Positions 44,530 to 56,130 of a stretch of 64,000 nt of DNA are shown here, in pieces (position 1 is the first letter of the stretch; every line of letters begins with the position of its first letter). Where the stretch lies: NCBI GenBank assembly GCA_026826555.1, contig JAKSZT010053836.1:6241084-6305083 (forward strand), written 5' to 3'. The position numbers and the translations under genes were made by a program. The stretch is from Tolypeutes matacus. Taxonomy: Eukaryota; Chordata; Mammalia; Cingulata; Chlamyphoridae. A model generated the notes under the pieces. That model did no database searches, was not told the DNA's origin, and saw only the letters and a list, made by a program, of their open reading frames with translations.

Positions 44530-45060
44530 AGGCAATTTTGCCCCCTTCTTTCAGCCGTTGTAACTGCGGATCAATTGCAACTGGGTGAAACAACAAAAAA
44601 AAGTAGTCATACATGATCAGCAAAATGGTCCAAATGATGTCATCCATCAAGATGGACATCGCAATTTGCCAACTATTTTCTCATAAATCAAACTGTGGTC
44701 CCTTAAGGAAGAGCAGCAGGGCTTGGGGAGCCAGCATGGCAGCGGTTATCGGCAGACCAGACGCAGGGAAGCGCTCCCTTAAGGATACAGTAATTATTTT
44801 CACTCGATGGGAAATAAAGAGGGGCACAATGGGAGGGAGAGCTGCAGAGTGTCTGCCGCACTTCATTACTGCTCCCCAGGCAAGGGACACAACATATGCT
44901 TTTCATTGGGAAGCCAATAATTCTGAATCGTGGGACAGGTGAAAACTTAAATGACATTTGCAAACCTTGATTTATTTCTCTGCTTAACTCCGGAACATGC
45001 TTTAGACTCGGCTCTATAAGTTTTCATAGATTAGTGGTCAATGTCAAGTATTTTCAATGA
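44530..45060. promoter_or_regulatory. Candidate conserved non-coding element
   Basis: About 530 bp without any repeat signature or low complexity, between a MIR and AT-rich DNA, with AT-core motifs ('acagtaattattttcactcg', 'gccaataattctgaatcg') interspersed with GC-rich blocks and several CpG. This is only a composition-based guess. Confidence 0.25.
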
Positions 45061-46020
45061 CATATCCAAGCATTTCCTGTCCCTATCAGTTAATTAAATA
45101 TTTTCAGTACTAATCTCTTCTTATTGAAAACGGTTTCCCTTCTTTTGGTTATGGGTTTGGAAAACAACGATATGAAGTATGTGCTTTATTGAAAACAAAA
45201 TAACAAAAATAAAAAAGAATTCTTTTCCCCCCACGTGCTATTCTACTTGCTGGAAATCTCATTAAAAGTAATTTATGAGCTGTTAGGGATCCCATAAGGA
45301 TTACACCTAATTCAGTCTGTAAAGCTTTTGAGTTTCTTTTACATGGAGGACCTCCTTCCCCATCATTCTACTTTCGTTTGCACCCAAATAAATACTGGAG
45401 ATTAGCTTCTTGGCAGAAGAGGGTCCCTAACCTCACTACCACCACTCACGGTTCCCTGGGCAAACTTTGTCTCTTCCTCCCCTTTCCGTTAGACTCACCC
45501 TAATAGGACCAGGCTAATCAAACTGAGGTCAAAACTGTGGCAATTAATAATTAGTATTCCTGTTACAGTGAAGATGACTGAGCTATAGGTACCATTGCCG
45601 TCCCTGGTTTCATTGGATCTTCAACCTATGAACATATAGGTTAGTCCTCACTAACAATTCCATTTTCTTCTACCCCTCTTTTGGGCCCTTCCTCCCTCAA
45701 TTCCCTCAGAAATAAGAAAACTGAATTTTATCAGAATGAGTAATTTTCAGTACCTTTATAAAGCCTAGATGCCCACTGATTTGCTGTTTCTCCGAACTTG
45801 TTCACTGGCATCGTGTCCCAGTCCAGCAAAGGCTGAACAGCCAATTTTGGCATCCTTTGTCCTTGGGATGAGAAAATATCCCAAATAAAGATGCATTTAA
45901 TTCTAAAGACTCTTCTTCATGTTCGTATTTCCAATAGACAAGGAGGAATGCAGTCACTCAAGTTGCTTGCATAAGCAAAACTGAATTTTAAATTGAATGT
46001 TCACAACTTAAATTTAGCAG
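45061..46020. other. Unassigned, repeat-poor DNA
   Basis: No repeat is named. AT-rich blocks (45170-45215; 45540-45560 with 'caattaataattagtattcc') could be regulatory but cannot be judged here. Confidence 0.3.
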
Positions 46021-46304
46021 TTAAAAAGGCATCTCCACCGTGACTATAGGATGCACAACGTGCTCATGTACAGGTTCGCGACTGTCAGGTTTACCAGTGT
46101 TCCTGGTGTCTTTTCTACCCCAAATCTGGGCTGGTGGTTTGCTCATTTCTTTCCAAGTGTCAGCAGACTCTTCATACACCAGCTCATCTGTCCAGTAGAA
46201 ACACTTGGCACCAGTAATACCGTGTCTGTGCTGAACCAGCCAGAGTGAAGCCTGGGGTATCATTCTGACACCATGGGAATAGTCGACAACGGTGTTTTCA
46301 GAGC
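46021..46304 (-). other. Candidate terminal exon or retrocopy remnant, unknown product
   Basis: The minus frame is open from an acceptor-like 'gattttttag' (46305-46314) to a stop at 46021-46023, about 94 codons with an internal ATG at 46263. The peptide looks globular, with W, Y, C, H and charged residues evenly mixed and no low complexity. The DNA is not a repeat I know. I cannot name a family. An in-frame stop lies a few codons upstream of the acceptor, so the frame would depend on splicing. No polyadenylation signal is seen nearby on this strand. Confidence 0.25.
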
Positions 46305-46659
46305 CTAAAAAATCTTTCTCTCTTGGATCTCAAAGTACTTACAACTATGCCAGACTGAAACCTCAGCCTATGGTTCTCTTTTTGGACAAGAGTTGATCCT
46401 ACCAAAAGGAGACAAAAAAGTAAGACTCCGTGTTGGCATAAAAACAATGGCTGCATATTTTAGAGAGTATATTTTCCCCCACCTCAACCACTGGAGAATT
46501 TTAACATTCTATGTTATAAAGATTTCTCGATGAGGTCAATTTAATTTTTTAAGAGTCATTTGAGTATCTAAGTAACATTCTAAGGCTCCAAACAAGAAAT
46601 GCCTCTTAGGCTAGACCAGAGTTGGTTTTTTAGGTTGGTTTTTAGTTCTGTCTAGTTGC

Positions 46660-46812
46660 AGTAGTTCCCTAACCCTGGCTGCACCTTAAAAAAATGATGC
46701 CCATGTCCCACTGACCCCGTCTTCTCCCAAGCATCATTGTTGGTTTTTGTTTTATTTTGTCTGTAGGATTCCCAGGAAATTCTGGCATGGCAGTGAGCTT
46801 GAGAACCGCTGG
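46660..46812 (+). mobile_element. MER5A-like hAT element
   Basis: 'Aaccctggctgcaccttaaa', 'gatgcccatgtcccactgac', 'gattcccaggaaattctggc' and 'gagcttgagaaccgctggtc' follow MER5A order. A T-rich expansion lies in the middle. Confidence 0.65.
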
Positions 46813-47114
46813 TCTAGAACATTCTGAATTTGATGACAGAGACAGGCTTGGGCACTGCTACTGTAAGAGCATTACAGAATTCTCAGTGCTCTTTCCTGAT
46901 CTACGTAGAAGCACAATGAGCCTGCAGGGACTCTGTCTTAACCTCTGACTCCAAACCCAGCCCTAGAGTTGCTTCCCACTGACGTCTAGTGACTCAGTTC
47001 AACACACTTTCAAGCCCCAGAGGAGATGAAGCTTCTTGAGGCCAGGCCTCAGCCCTGGATGTGTGCATGGTTGATGAAGAGTGGCCAAGGCCTCCAATGA
47101 GCTCTAAAACTGCA

Positions 47115-47290
47115 AAGCAGGAGCTGTGGGAACACAGGGCAAATATCTGATTCTTCTGGGCCTCCTGGTGAAGACTTCTAGGAGGTGGTGGCATTTGGAC
47201 TGAACTTTAGAGGATGAGTGAAAGAAAGCAAAGATATTCCAAGGGGGAGGAGGTGTCTCAGTAGCAAGTCAGGGAGTCTGATAGACGGCC
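47115..47290 (-). mobile_element. L2 LINE fragment
   Basis: Reverse L2: 'ctaggaggtggtggcatttg', 'gactgaactttagaggatga', 'gatattccaagggggaggag'. Confidence 0.6.
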
Positions 47291-47350
47291 AGAAGGAAAC
47301 ACCTTTGTCCTGGAGTCAGCACACACTTTGTGTGAATGTTGTAACCCACA

Positions 47351-47392
47351 GCTGTGTGTGTGTGTGTGCATGCATATGTGTATGTGCATCTC
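47351..47392 (+). repeat. (TG)n microsatellite, interrupted
   Basis: TG repeats with CA and AT interruptions; a second short TG run lies at 47509-47526. Confidence 0.85.
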
Positions 47393-47619
47393 ATAGACTT
47401 CTTGCGCTCTGGAACTTGCCTGATTGATCCAGCTTCTCTGGACAGATCCAAATTTGCTGCTCCTAGCACTGCCCTAAGTTACTCCACCCAGGGGTGTAGG
47501 AATGCATTGGTGTGTTTGTGTGTGTGAATTTGTTTCATTACCTTTGCTCACTTCTAGGGACCATTCCTTGTTTGTGTGTCTGTTTGGAGGGGGCAGTTAG
47601 GCAAAATTGGCAATAATAT

Positions 47620-47815
47620 GAATCATAGTGAGCGTTCATTGAGTGCATGCTCTCAGTGAAGCACTGTGCTAAATCCAGTTTAACCTCAGATCCAGTGGAC
47701 CTTTGGGCTGCTCTTACTCTCATCTACAGATGAGAAGAACTGAGCTCCAAAAGCTGAGTTAGACCCACATGGCTGGATACCACGTGTTTACCCTCGCGGC
47801 ACTGCCTGCTACCTT
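47620..47815 (-). repeat. MIR SINE
   Basis: Reverse MIR: 'gagcgttcattgagtgcatg', 'gaagcactgtgctaaatcca', 'ctcatctacagatgagaaga', 'actgcctgctaccttacatg'. Confidence 0.75.
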
Positions 47816-48654
47816 ACATGGGGGCTATTTCTGGGAAAGGGCAGAGATAAGGAGGTGAAGATTTTGAAGCAAAGACACATCTTTGCTTGACTGGTCCAGA
47901 GATACTAGAGGCTGTGGGGGCTGTAGCGGCCCCGGAGGGTCCACCTGCCTGTGCATGTGAGGCTGCTGGGCCAGCCATTGCAATCCACCTCCGGAGGTTG
48001 CTGCTAGCCAGGGAAGTCCACATGGAGCAGGATGTACTCTCTCATCGAAATCCAGCTTTGCTCTTCGATGCAAGTGTTATAGGGGAAAAGTAGGGAAGGG
48101 AAGGGAAGGAAATATAAAAAATCTCAGCATATGAGTAGCACTTGCAATGTAATGTATGTGTTCTGAGCCAAGTTACTGTACACGCTCTGGGGAGAATTAC
48201 AAATAAATGACGAAACGTTTTAAAACATGGCTTATACCTAATTAATCACGGAGCTGTAAGTACAAGGAATGCATCTCTTCAAAGTTTTCAGTGTTTTCTC
48301 TACTAAGCAGAGAGAGTGGGGGAAGGGGGGAAAATCCCCGTACCCAGTAATGGATAAAGGAGAGATTTGGGGGAAGCAATCTCTTAATCATCATTGGCCT
48401 CCTGCAACCTCGGAATCCTTACATCTTTAATTCTTTCTGTCGAGCATTGTCATATTAAAGGAACTGAAAATGTCCAGATCACAAAATATTCCTCAGTCGT
48501 TTGTCTCTTGATCCCTCAGCCCAAACAATACCAGTTTGAAAAGATGCAATCACCAAGCATTTAGGAAGCCCCTATGATATTGTGCCCTGGGATTCCTGTG
48601 TCATTTTTATATGCCTCCACCACCCAGAGGCATCTGTGGGCATGTTCTACTTGG
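47816..48654. other. Unassigned, repeat-poor DNA
   Basis: No repeat is named. 48180-48290 (AT-rich, 'cctaattaatcacggagctg') is a possible conserved non-coding stretch. Confidence 0.3.
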
Positions 48655-48830
48655 AAGGCAGAGGAAGGCAGAGCTATGAGGCCCAGCGTTTCCTCTTTTG
48701 TAAAATGGGGATAATAATAATCAATAGTATCTCATTGATTTATTTTGAATATTCAGTAAAATAATGCCACAAAAGCACTTAGTCTAGTGCCTAGAATATA
48801 TCTGCTCAGCAATGGTGGGTGCTACTGAAC
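48655..48830 (+). repeat. MIR SINE
   Basis: Sense MIR: 'tttcctcttttgtaaaatgg', 'ggataataataatcaatagt', 'cttagtctagtgcctagaat'. Confidence 0.7.
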
Positions 48831-49679
48831 CTTCCAGATACATTTTCCATTCTCTTCTTATTCATGGACTTTACTGAATCTCCATCTCACTTCAACAGCT
48901 AAGATGCTTCTTTAAAGCTCTGTCTCACCAGTGATGGAAATATGGAAGCCAGAACTGACTTTGCACTTCGGAGGCAGTGTTCACTGCTCATCTGGGGGAA
49001 GCCACTCTTTTCCCTGGAGCTATCCCATAGTCACTTCATGGGCTAGTCATGGGCACAGCCTAATCAGAACACATTAGGTTCTCACTCCAAGCATTATCAT
49101 TTGTACATTGCATTGCTTTGGACCAGGTGATCAGGCTGCTTGGATGTAGGTTCTCCCATTTGTTGGAAAGGAAGCCAAAAATGCCATATATTAAAGTGGT
49201 TGTGAGTAAAACCTGAAGAATGAAGAGGATACTTAGCTAAGAATTTACTGAGTCACAGTGAGCATCTTCCAGTGTTTCTATAGGATGTTCTCTCTCTTTG
49301 TTCTCTGGCAGCTCAGCCACGACCCTGTCACCTGGGGACAGCCAATCGGAGATGCTGCCTGGGACTGAATCTGGAGGCAGTGAAGCCGAGGCTCAGGAGG
49401 TCATTGACAGAGGAGTCTGGAGACGAGCTGGCACCTGATGGCCAGCCGTGGTGGTACCAGAGGTGGCCTTGTAACCAGACTGTACCCAAGGAATGACCTC
49501 AGCTGAGTTCCTTGCTCTCCGACCACCCTTGGTTCTGGCTCATTTTCATCCTAGTTCGTCCCCCTTCCTGCAGGTGCTTTGAGCTACCCAACATCTTTCT
49601 TATAAATCTTTTTCTGCTTCCTTTAATCACCAGGTTCTTTGGCTCATAAACAAGATCCTAGACTGAGACAAAATTAAGA
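48831..49679. other. Unassigned DNA, possible old LTR end
   Basis: 49560-49675 ('tttcttataaatctttttct', 'ctttggctcataaacaagat') resembles the 3' end of an old LTR or LINE; the rest is unassigned. Confidence 0.3.
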
Positions 49680-49810
49680 TATACTCAGCACCTACTATGT
49701 GCCAAGTAACTTTATAGATGAGGAAACTGAGACTCATAGGATGTAGGTAACTTGCAAAGGTGGCCTGGCTGGTCAGTATTGGTGCTGACTAGAAACCCCT
49801 CTGTCTGGGT
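49680..49810 (-). repeat. MIR/L2-type fragment
   Basis: 'Tcagcacctactatgtgcca' and 'atagatgaggaaactgagac' in reverse orientation. Confidence 0.6.
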
Positions 49811-52384
49811 TTGTTTTTTTTGTTTGTTTTTTTAACTAAACTGTTTTTGGCAACGAGAGCTGTGAGGTAACCTAGAGCACATGACCAACCACATCTGCAC
49901 TGAACTTGCCCTGTGGGTGGAGTTTGGAGATTTAAAGCTGCGCCCTGGATACTAGATTTTCTTCCCCTGCCCCAACCCCATTCTGGTGGTTAGCTGTTTG
50001 TAAACTGCATCGAGAAGGAGATCGCTTCCAGTGCCTATGAACCAGACAAAAACAAATGAGGTGAGTGAGAAAGGCACTACAACAGTCGAACAGCTTGGCT
50101 TGGTGAATTGTTTGTGTGTACTGCTAATTACGCTTGGTTCAGGTCCCCCAGTTCATGCCTTCAGAAATTAAAGGCACATGACTGGTGCTGGGTGGAGTGA
50201 GAGCTCAGTTCATTTGGTTTCCAGTTCACCTACTACTGCACCAGTAAGTGACATTGCTCCCACTCCCTGGCATCCAAGGATGGGGAATCAGATGGTTCCA
50301 CCAGCCTTCAGAATTGCAAACCCACTGGTTGTTTTCTGCAGGGCTGGGGAGCTTGCCAAAGGATGGGAAGCCACCAGAGTGGAAATCCATGTACACTTTG
50401 ACACCATCTCCTTCTCTTTCTTAAACCAAGGGCGGTGCAGGCCACTGTCTGAGCACCTAACTCACAACAGCTTCACCGGCGACCCATAAAAACATTTTAT
50501 TCTTGACCACACTCCAGCGTATCTGCAGAGCATCAGTCGGGCCGGGACTTGGTCATTTTGCTTTTTTTGCACTGACTTTTTGTAGAAACCTGTTATTGAA
50601 GCTCTTGGGTAATAAAAGCAGCTTGAGCTTCATTACCCGCTTTCCAGTATTAGATACTGAAGCCTGTAGTCAGTGATACTGTGCATAAAACATGGAACAG
50701 TGAATTAAATGCAACTTGATGGTACATGTTGTGCCTTAATGAAAACAAAGCCTCAGAAATACTGTTTGCGAACGTGTTACCCAATAAAGTGTTAGCAAAG
50801 GAGCTCATAAAGCTGCCAGAAGGATTTAACCATTGTGTGCAGCAAGAGGGAAACAGGATTCATTTGGGCTGAACATGGAGAGTGAGGTCTACTTGCTCCA
50901 TCTCAGACACTGGAGGTTTTTATTTAAAACACATGGAAGAAAGACACTAGGGTTTGGCACAAAAATGTCTTGTGGTAAAGAAAAAAAATTAGAAATATCC
51001 AAAAGTCCTTTAAAAAATGTGGGGAAAAAACCAGATGTGAAGAAATTAAGACAGGCTGACATGGGGTGCTACGTTTGTCGTGGAGTCCATTTAAAGTGAT
51101 GGCGAAAGGAAAGCGCCCCTGGCTTTCCCGATGGCAGCTGATAGACGTGAGCAACTGAACGGTTCATACCCTCCCTGTTGTCCCTGTCATGAGATTTGTA
51201 GGTCGTTCTCAGCCAGCCACTGGGGCTAAAGGGCACAGGTCATGACCTGCTGATTTACCAAAGTATGATCAACTCACACAAATTACAGGCGTAAGAGAGT
51301 CCTGACAACTTCAATATGATGTGCAATGAGTGCAATTATTTGTGACATGTGAAACCAGTGTGAGTCCATAATTCTGTCACTGTGTGACAAGGCATTATTA
51401 GCTGGGGCAGGCAGCGGCTTGAACCAGGAGCAGCTGGAGAAGAGGCGGGGAGAGAGAGAGGGCTCCACAGGGGGAAGGCCTGGGACGGGCTTTCTCTCCC
51501 AGAGCGGCAAATAGCAACGGCGCCCTTTGTGGAATGTGGAGCCGCTCAGGAGGACAAAGTCGCCCTATTGCTGTTTGGTCTCGTGAAGACTAAAGAAGGG
51601 GAGGGTAGAGGGGGATTCACACCACATTGTCCTGTGGCTGTGCACAACCTTGGTGTTTGCTTTGAAACGGATTGTGGTATTCTTCATGAGGCAAACTGGG
51701 ATTTTGTTTCCAGTGGGCTAGATGAGGTGGGGGGAGGGTAGAAAGGAAAGAACAGAGGTTCTCTCCTGCTGGGCAGAAACCTCCACTCCATCCAACCTCC
51801 TTCTAGTCAATTCCTATCGGGAACTTGCAGTTTGGCTGCTGGGCGAAGGAAGGGGGCAGGTCGTAGGTCATCGGTCCCCCATATTTTCCTGCTCCTAGAG
51901 ACCTTGCTCCCTGTGCCTCAGTGGGTTTTGTAAGGTTCAGCTCAAGGGTGATGCCTACAGAGATTTCAGCCTAGATGGTACGAGAGGAGAGCGGCTGTTC
52001 CCAGCAACTGGTCCCAGGCCAGGCAGGGCTCCCTCAGGCTGAGCAGGGAGGACATGTGACAGGCGGGTCGCTGGCAGATCTTCCTGTGAAGCGGGAAGCT
52101 GGACTGGGCTCTGCAGTGTCTTCTGCAGAGGAGGCCACATTTTGGGTCTGTTTCTTAGCTCATGGACTTCATCCACAGTCGATCAATTTAATGTTCCAAA
52201 TGCCAGCCACCGCTCAAACCACAGAAGGTCTGAATGAGAACTGCCTCCCTCTGCCCTTGAGAGTTCTCAGTCAATAAGCATTGACAAGACAAAAACAAAG
52301 GGTTAAACACACTATGCAAATTGGTATGAGTTACAGGAATCATGGGTGTACAGGAGAAGGCATGGTCACGCCTTCACTTAGGTG
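49811..52384. other. Long repeat-poor stretch
   Basis: About 2.6 kb without a named repeat, with a T-rich scrap at 49812-49833. 50490-50830 and 51280-51420 have the mixed, non-repetitive character of conserved non-coding DNA. 51400-51570 has raised GC with some CpG but is far short of a CpG island. Confidence 0.35.
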
Positions 52385-52600
52385 CCTGCTCAGATATCCC
52401 ATGCTGACAGGTCCACTCTGACCACACCATGGAAAATGGCCCTTCTGCTCCCCGGTCTCCACCTTCCTACCCTCCTTCATTTGCTTCACGGCAGTAATCA
52501 AGACAGCTTTATCTGTCTTGCTCTCCTTGGTTTCCCCAGTGCTTCAAACAGCGTTGGGCACAAACTTGCCCGATAAACATGTGCAGAATGAGTGGATGTC
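52385..52600 (+). mobile_element. L2 LINE 3' end
   Basis: Sense L2: 'gctgacaggtccactctgac', 'ttggtttccccagtgcttca', 'aaacatgtgcagaatgagtg'. Confidence 0.65.
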
Positions 52601-52602
52601 AA

Positions 52603-53165
52603 GCACTGCTCTAGGAATTTTTGCTTTAAACACATACTACCATGTGTAGTCCTCCCAACAACCCTCTGAAGTAAGTATGTATATCAGTTACCTGTTTCTG
52701 CAAACAAACCATCCCCAAACTTTATGGCTTAAGTTAATATTATTTCTCACAACTCTGTGGGTGGTTGGGGATCACCTGGGCAGCTTCCTCTGCTGGTCTT
52801 GCCTAGTGTTTTCCATGAGGCTACAGGAAGCTTAGTCAGGGTTTGAGCATTCTAGATGGATGTTCTTCCTCACCCCTGGCCTTTAATCATTTACTAGTCT
52901 AGCCTGGACTTCCTTGCAGCTTGGGGTCTGGGCTCTAAGAGAGAGGTCGCAGAAGCCTAAGGCCTTGACTCAGAAGTCCCAGAATGACCCTCCTCCACAT
53001 TCTATTGCCCCAAGCTAGTTCTGAGATTTAGATTCAAGGAGAGATGCAAGTATAAAATTGGAGACTATCTAATACAGGGTTATTAGCTTGTTTTACAGCC
53101 AAGAGGGACAGAGAGATGTGTTCAAGAGCACAGAGGAAGAAAGTGGCAGAGCACAATGCCTGCCT
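52603..53165 (-). repeat. MIR SINE split by an LTR
   Basis: The left part (52603-52676: 'caagcactgctctaggaatt', 'ccaacaaccctctgaagtaa') and right part (53082-53165: 'ttgttttacagccaagaggg', 'gtgttcaagagcacagagga') are consecutive parts of one reverse MIR, separated by the LTR 52677-53081. Confidence 0.7.
52677..53081 (-). mobile_element. Ancient MaLR-type LTR inserted in a MIR
   Basis: Reverse orientation: 'tatcagttacctgtttctgc', 'tttctcacaactctgtgggt', 'cctccacattctattgcccc', 'gattcaaggagagatgcaag'. The MIR halves on each side fix the boundaries. Confidence 0.7.
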
Positions 53166-53309
53166 AGAACAGTCTAATTCTAAGCTTGATGTTTTTTTGC
53201 ATACTGGTGATTCTTTTCAATACCCCGTCCTGAATCTTGTGTAGCAGAGTGTGTATCCTCCATGGCTACCCTTCTGCTTTTTACTTTCTCAGCACAGAGG
53301 CCAGGGTTT

Positions 53310-53545
53310 GGGGGAAGGAGATAGAATACCACAGACCTGGAATTTCATCCTGGCTCTACAACTCACTAACTGTGTGTCCTTGGGCATACTTCTGAACCAT
53401 TTTGAATGCCTCTTCCTTATCTGTGAAGTTGGCTAGTAATGGTACCCTAGGATTGTTGGGAAGCTTTAATGAGATTTTACATGTAAAGCATTCAGCTTAA
53501 TGCATGGCACCTAGTAAACATTCAAAGGATGACGGGTTTTCTTTT
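53310..53545 (+). repeat. MIR SINE
   Basis: Nearly full-length sense MIR: 'ttcatcctggctctacaact', 'ctaactgtgtgtccttgggc', 'ttccttatctgtgaagttgg', 'aatgcatggcacctagtaaa'. Confidence 0.85.
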
Positions 53546-53559
53546 GTTTTTTAGGTAAT

Positions 53560-54180
53560 GGCATTTTTAAAATTTTTATTTATTTATTTATTTTATTGAA
53601 GTACATCATTCATACATGAACACACATAAACAAGTGTATAGTAAAAGTTGTGAACTTACAAAATAAACATGCATAACATCATACAAGGGTCGTATACATC
53701 AACCTACCACCAACACCTTGCATTGTTGTGAAACAGTTATTATAAACTATGCAAGAGAATGGTCAAAATATTGCTACTAACTATAATCCATATCTTACAT
53801 TTGATGTATTTTCTCCCAACCCACCCTATTATTGTTTAAATATATTTTTGTTACAGAAATTGTGAACTTATGAAACAATCATGCACCTGTGTAAAATTCC
53901 CTCTTCACCAACACACCACACTGTGGTGGAATATTTGTTACAGATTATGAGATAATATCATCAGACTATTACCACCAACTATGGTCCATAGCGTACATTT
54001 GGCCCACTTTTTCCATACTCCCCTATTATCAACATAGTACATATTTGGCATTGATGCAAGAATATTATAGTATTGCTGTTAACCAAGATCCATAGGTCCC
54101 TCCAATTGTATTTTTCCCAGGCTTCTCCACATTCCCACCACCCTGAATAGTGATGGACATCTTCTCTAGCTCACAGAAGG
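53560..54180 (-). mobile_element. Xenarthran-type L1 3' UTR
   Basis: It begins with a T-rich tail (ATTT repeats, 53570-53600), then 'attgaagtacatcattcata', 'taaaagttgtgaacttacaa', 'tgcattgttgtgaaacagtt', 'ccaccaactatggtccatag' and 'tggacatcttctctagctca'. I recognise it as a lineage L1 3' end in reverse. The 5' limit (right side) is uncertain. Confidence 0.75.
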
Positions 54181-55020
54181 ACACTCCTGCATCTGGATGA
54201 CAGTTATTTTTAAGGGGCCAGGTAAGTCTCCAAATGGTCCCCAAATGAGCCTTCACAGCCTAGTTTCATAATTGTTTTTAAAGTGTAAGAATTCCCAAAT
54301 CATTGAGCACACATACATCCATGATTCATGTTAATCCAAAAACATGTTCTGAAATCATCAAGAATGTTTCAGGGACTGGCTTGTTCTACACTATGGTCAT
54401 CAAACTCCTCCTTGGAAAGATCTGATTAGACATCCTGACTTCCTGTTCCTTTAGGGAATTTTTCACGGAAAAAAAAAAGGTGGAGGGGGTGGTGTTGGTG
54501 AGCAGAATTGTAGGTAGCTGTGAAGCCAGGATTTGAGATAGGTGTAAGTCTAAGCTACTAACATAAAGCTATCAAGGAAAAACAAAAAGAAACAAACATC
54601 CCCTGAGGGCTCAGCTCACTGGATTAGTCAGGACTCTTGGTTATTAGAGGTGACATTCCAACACCGATTCTAGCCATGCTTAAGCAAAGATGGAATTTAT
54701 GGCAGAAATCACTCAGTCACCGTCGCTCAGTTCCGCTTCTCCAGTGGTTTCTTTATTCTCTTCTCTGGTCAGGCTTTTTCCTTGTAGCAGGAATGATAAA
54801 CCAAGTAGCCTCTGATTTGCTTCTAATTCCTGATGCAAAAGGTGAGGTACCTTCTCCTCTGGTTTCATATCTTTTTTAAAAAACACGCAAAAAATTGGCT
54901 CGTGTTGAGTCACATGTACAACTTGTCCCTCACCGAGCCTCAGAGAATGGACTGTGGTGATTGGTTGGCCTGTGTTACATCCCACCTGTGTGGTCCAGGG
55001 GTGGGAATTCTGTGATTGCT
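54181..55020. other. Unassigned; 54605-55020 looks like an old repeat
   Basis: 54605-55020 ('gatggaatttatggcagaaa' to 'tggtgattggttggcctgtg') follows the layout of a common old mammalian repeat that I cannot name. The preceding part is unassigned. Confidence 0.3.
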
Positions 55021-55955
55021 AGTCCTACAAGTTGAGGGAGGAACAATTCTGTAGAAGAACTGGGACTACTATCAGCAAATTACCCGGAAAACCAGTTCTA
55101 ATGTTGCTAAACTCTACTGAGATTTACCAAAACTTCTAGAAAAAACTTTTCTCAGTGTGAACACAGCCCCTGCGGTTGCTTTTCTGTGGTTTGGGTAGGG
55201 GTGCTTTCCTATTGATTAGCCTTCTATGCCCTACTTGCTGTATTTATTTGTGGATATTTATTTTCCTAACAGTATAAGGAAATGCTCAAGATAACCATAT
55301 AACCATTAACCAAATTCCCAGTTTCTAATTTAACACCCAAATGTCATAACATGTCTTTCGCAGCCCTGGATTAACCAAGTTGGGTTTAGAAGCCAAAATT
55401 TGTGAAAAAAAGATTACATTTCTTTTATTTGTTCCCAAATGTTTCCATTGTATACAAAAATGAGACAGTGTTCTTTTTGAGGAGAAGTTTCTACTTTGGG
55501 TTTTAACCAAACAAAATAATATTTAAAGAAACATTAAATAAGTTATTTATCACGTTGGTCAGCGTTTTGGGGAATATAGCTTAGATAAACACATTTTTAA
55601 GGTCAGCCACTCTAAGGGCTGGGTTTATAAAAACAACCTCTGAGAAGCTTTAATAAATCTTTTAAAAAGAAAAAAAAGTCAAGCACTTGTTTTCATTTCT
55701 GAATAATTTGCTTTTGCTGAATAATGGTCATTCAAGAGGTAAGCTTAACCAGGGGGCCCTGATAGCCACACCGGGAAACTCGCATATTATGAAAAATCTG
55801 TGTTGATGGCAAGCACTGTCTTCAATGCTTGGATTTCTGTTAAAGCAGCCCAGGCCTTTGGTTGCATTTTAAATCAGATAAATAGACAGAACTGGCTGAT
55901 ATGGGCCATAAAATTGTCAAATGAAGATAAATTCATTCCTACTCAATGGGAGACT
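55021..55955. other. Repeat-poor AT-rich stretch
   Basis: No repeat is named. AT-rich, with mixed motifs and an A-run at 55669-55676; possible conserved non-coding DNA. Confidence 0.3.
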
Positions 55956-56026
55956 TCAGAGAAGAATTAGAATAGATGTAAGTAAAAAATAATGTGTTTC
56001 TATTCCCTCAAAATAAACAGGATTAC

Positions 56027-56127
56027 CAGATTCATCAAGTGCATTTAATTCACCTCCTGGGTCCTCCATCTCTTCAAATTGCATCCACAGGCATCTTTTG
56101 GAGCCTTTTCTATTGCTCAATGGCATT
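56027..56127 (-). other. Candidate small internal exon, unknown product
   Basis: On the minus strand an acceptor-like 'ctctctggctgcag' (56128-56141) precedes 101 bp ending at a donor-like G|GTAATC. One frame is open through both ends and gives about 33 residues, basic first and then acidic (motif EEMEDPGGELNALDES). The surrounding 130-codon frame (55956-56348) upstream is pyrimidine-driven and not protein-like. No family is recognised. Confidence 0.22.
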
Positions 56128-56130
56128 CTG

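Noticed and set aside
51400..51570. CpG island promoter
   Set aside because: GC and CpG are raised for only about 150 bp and no exon or repeat-free promoter structure follows.
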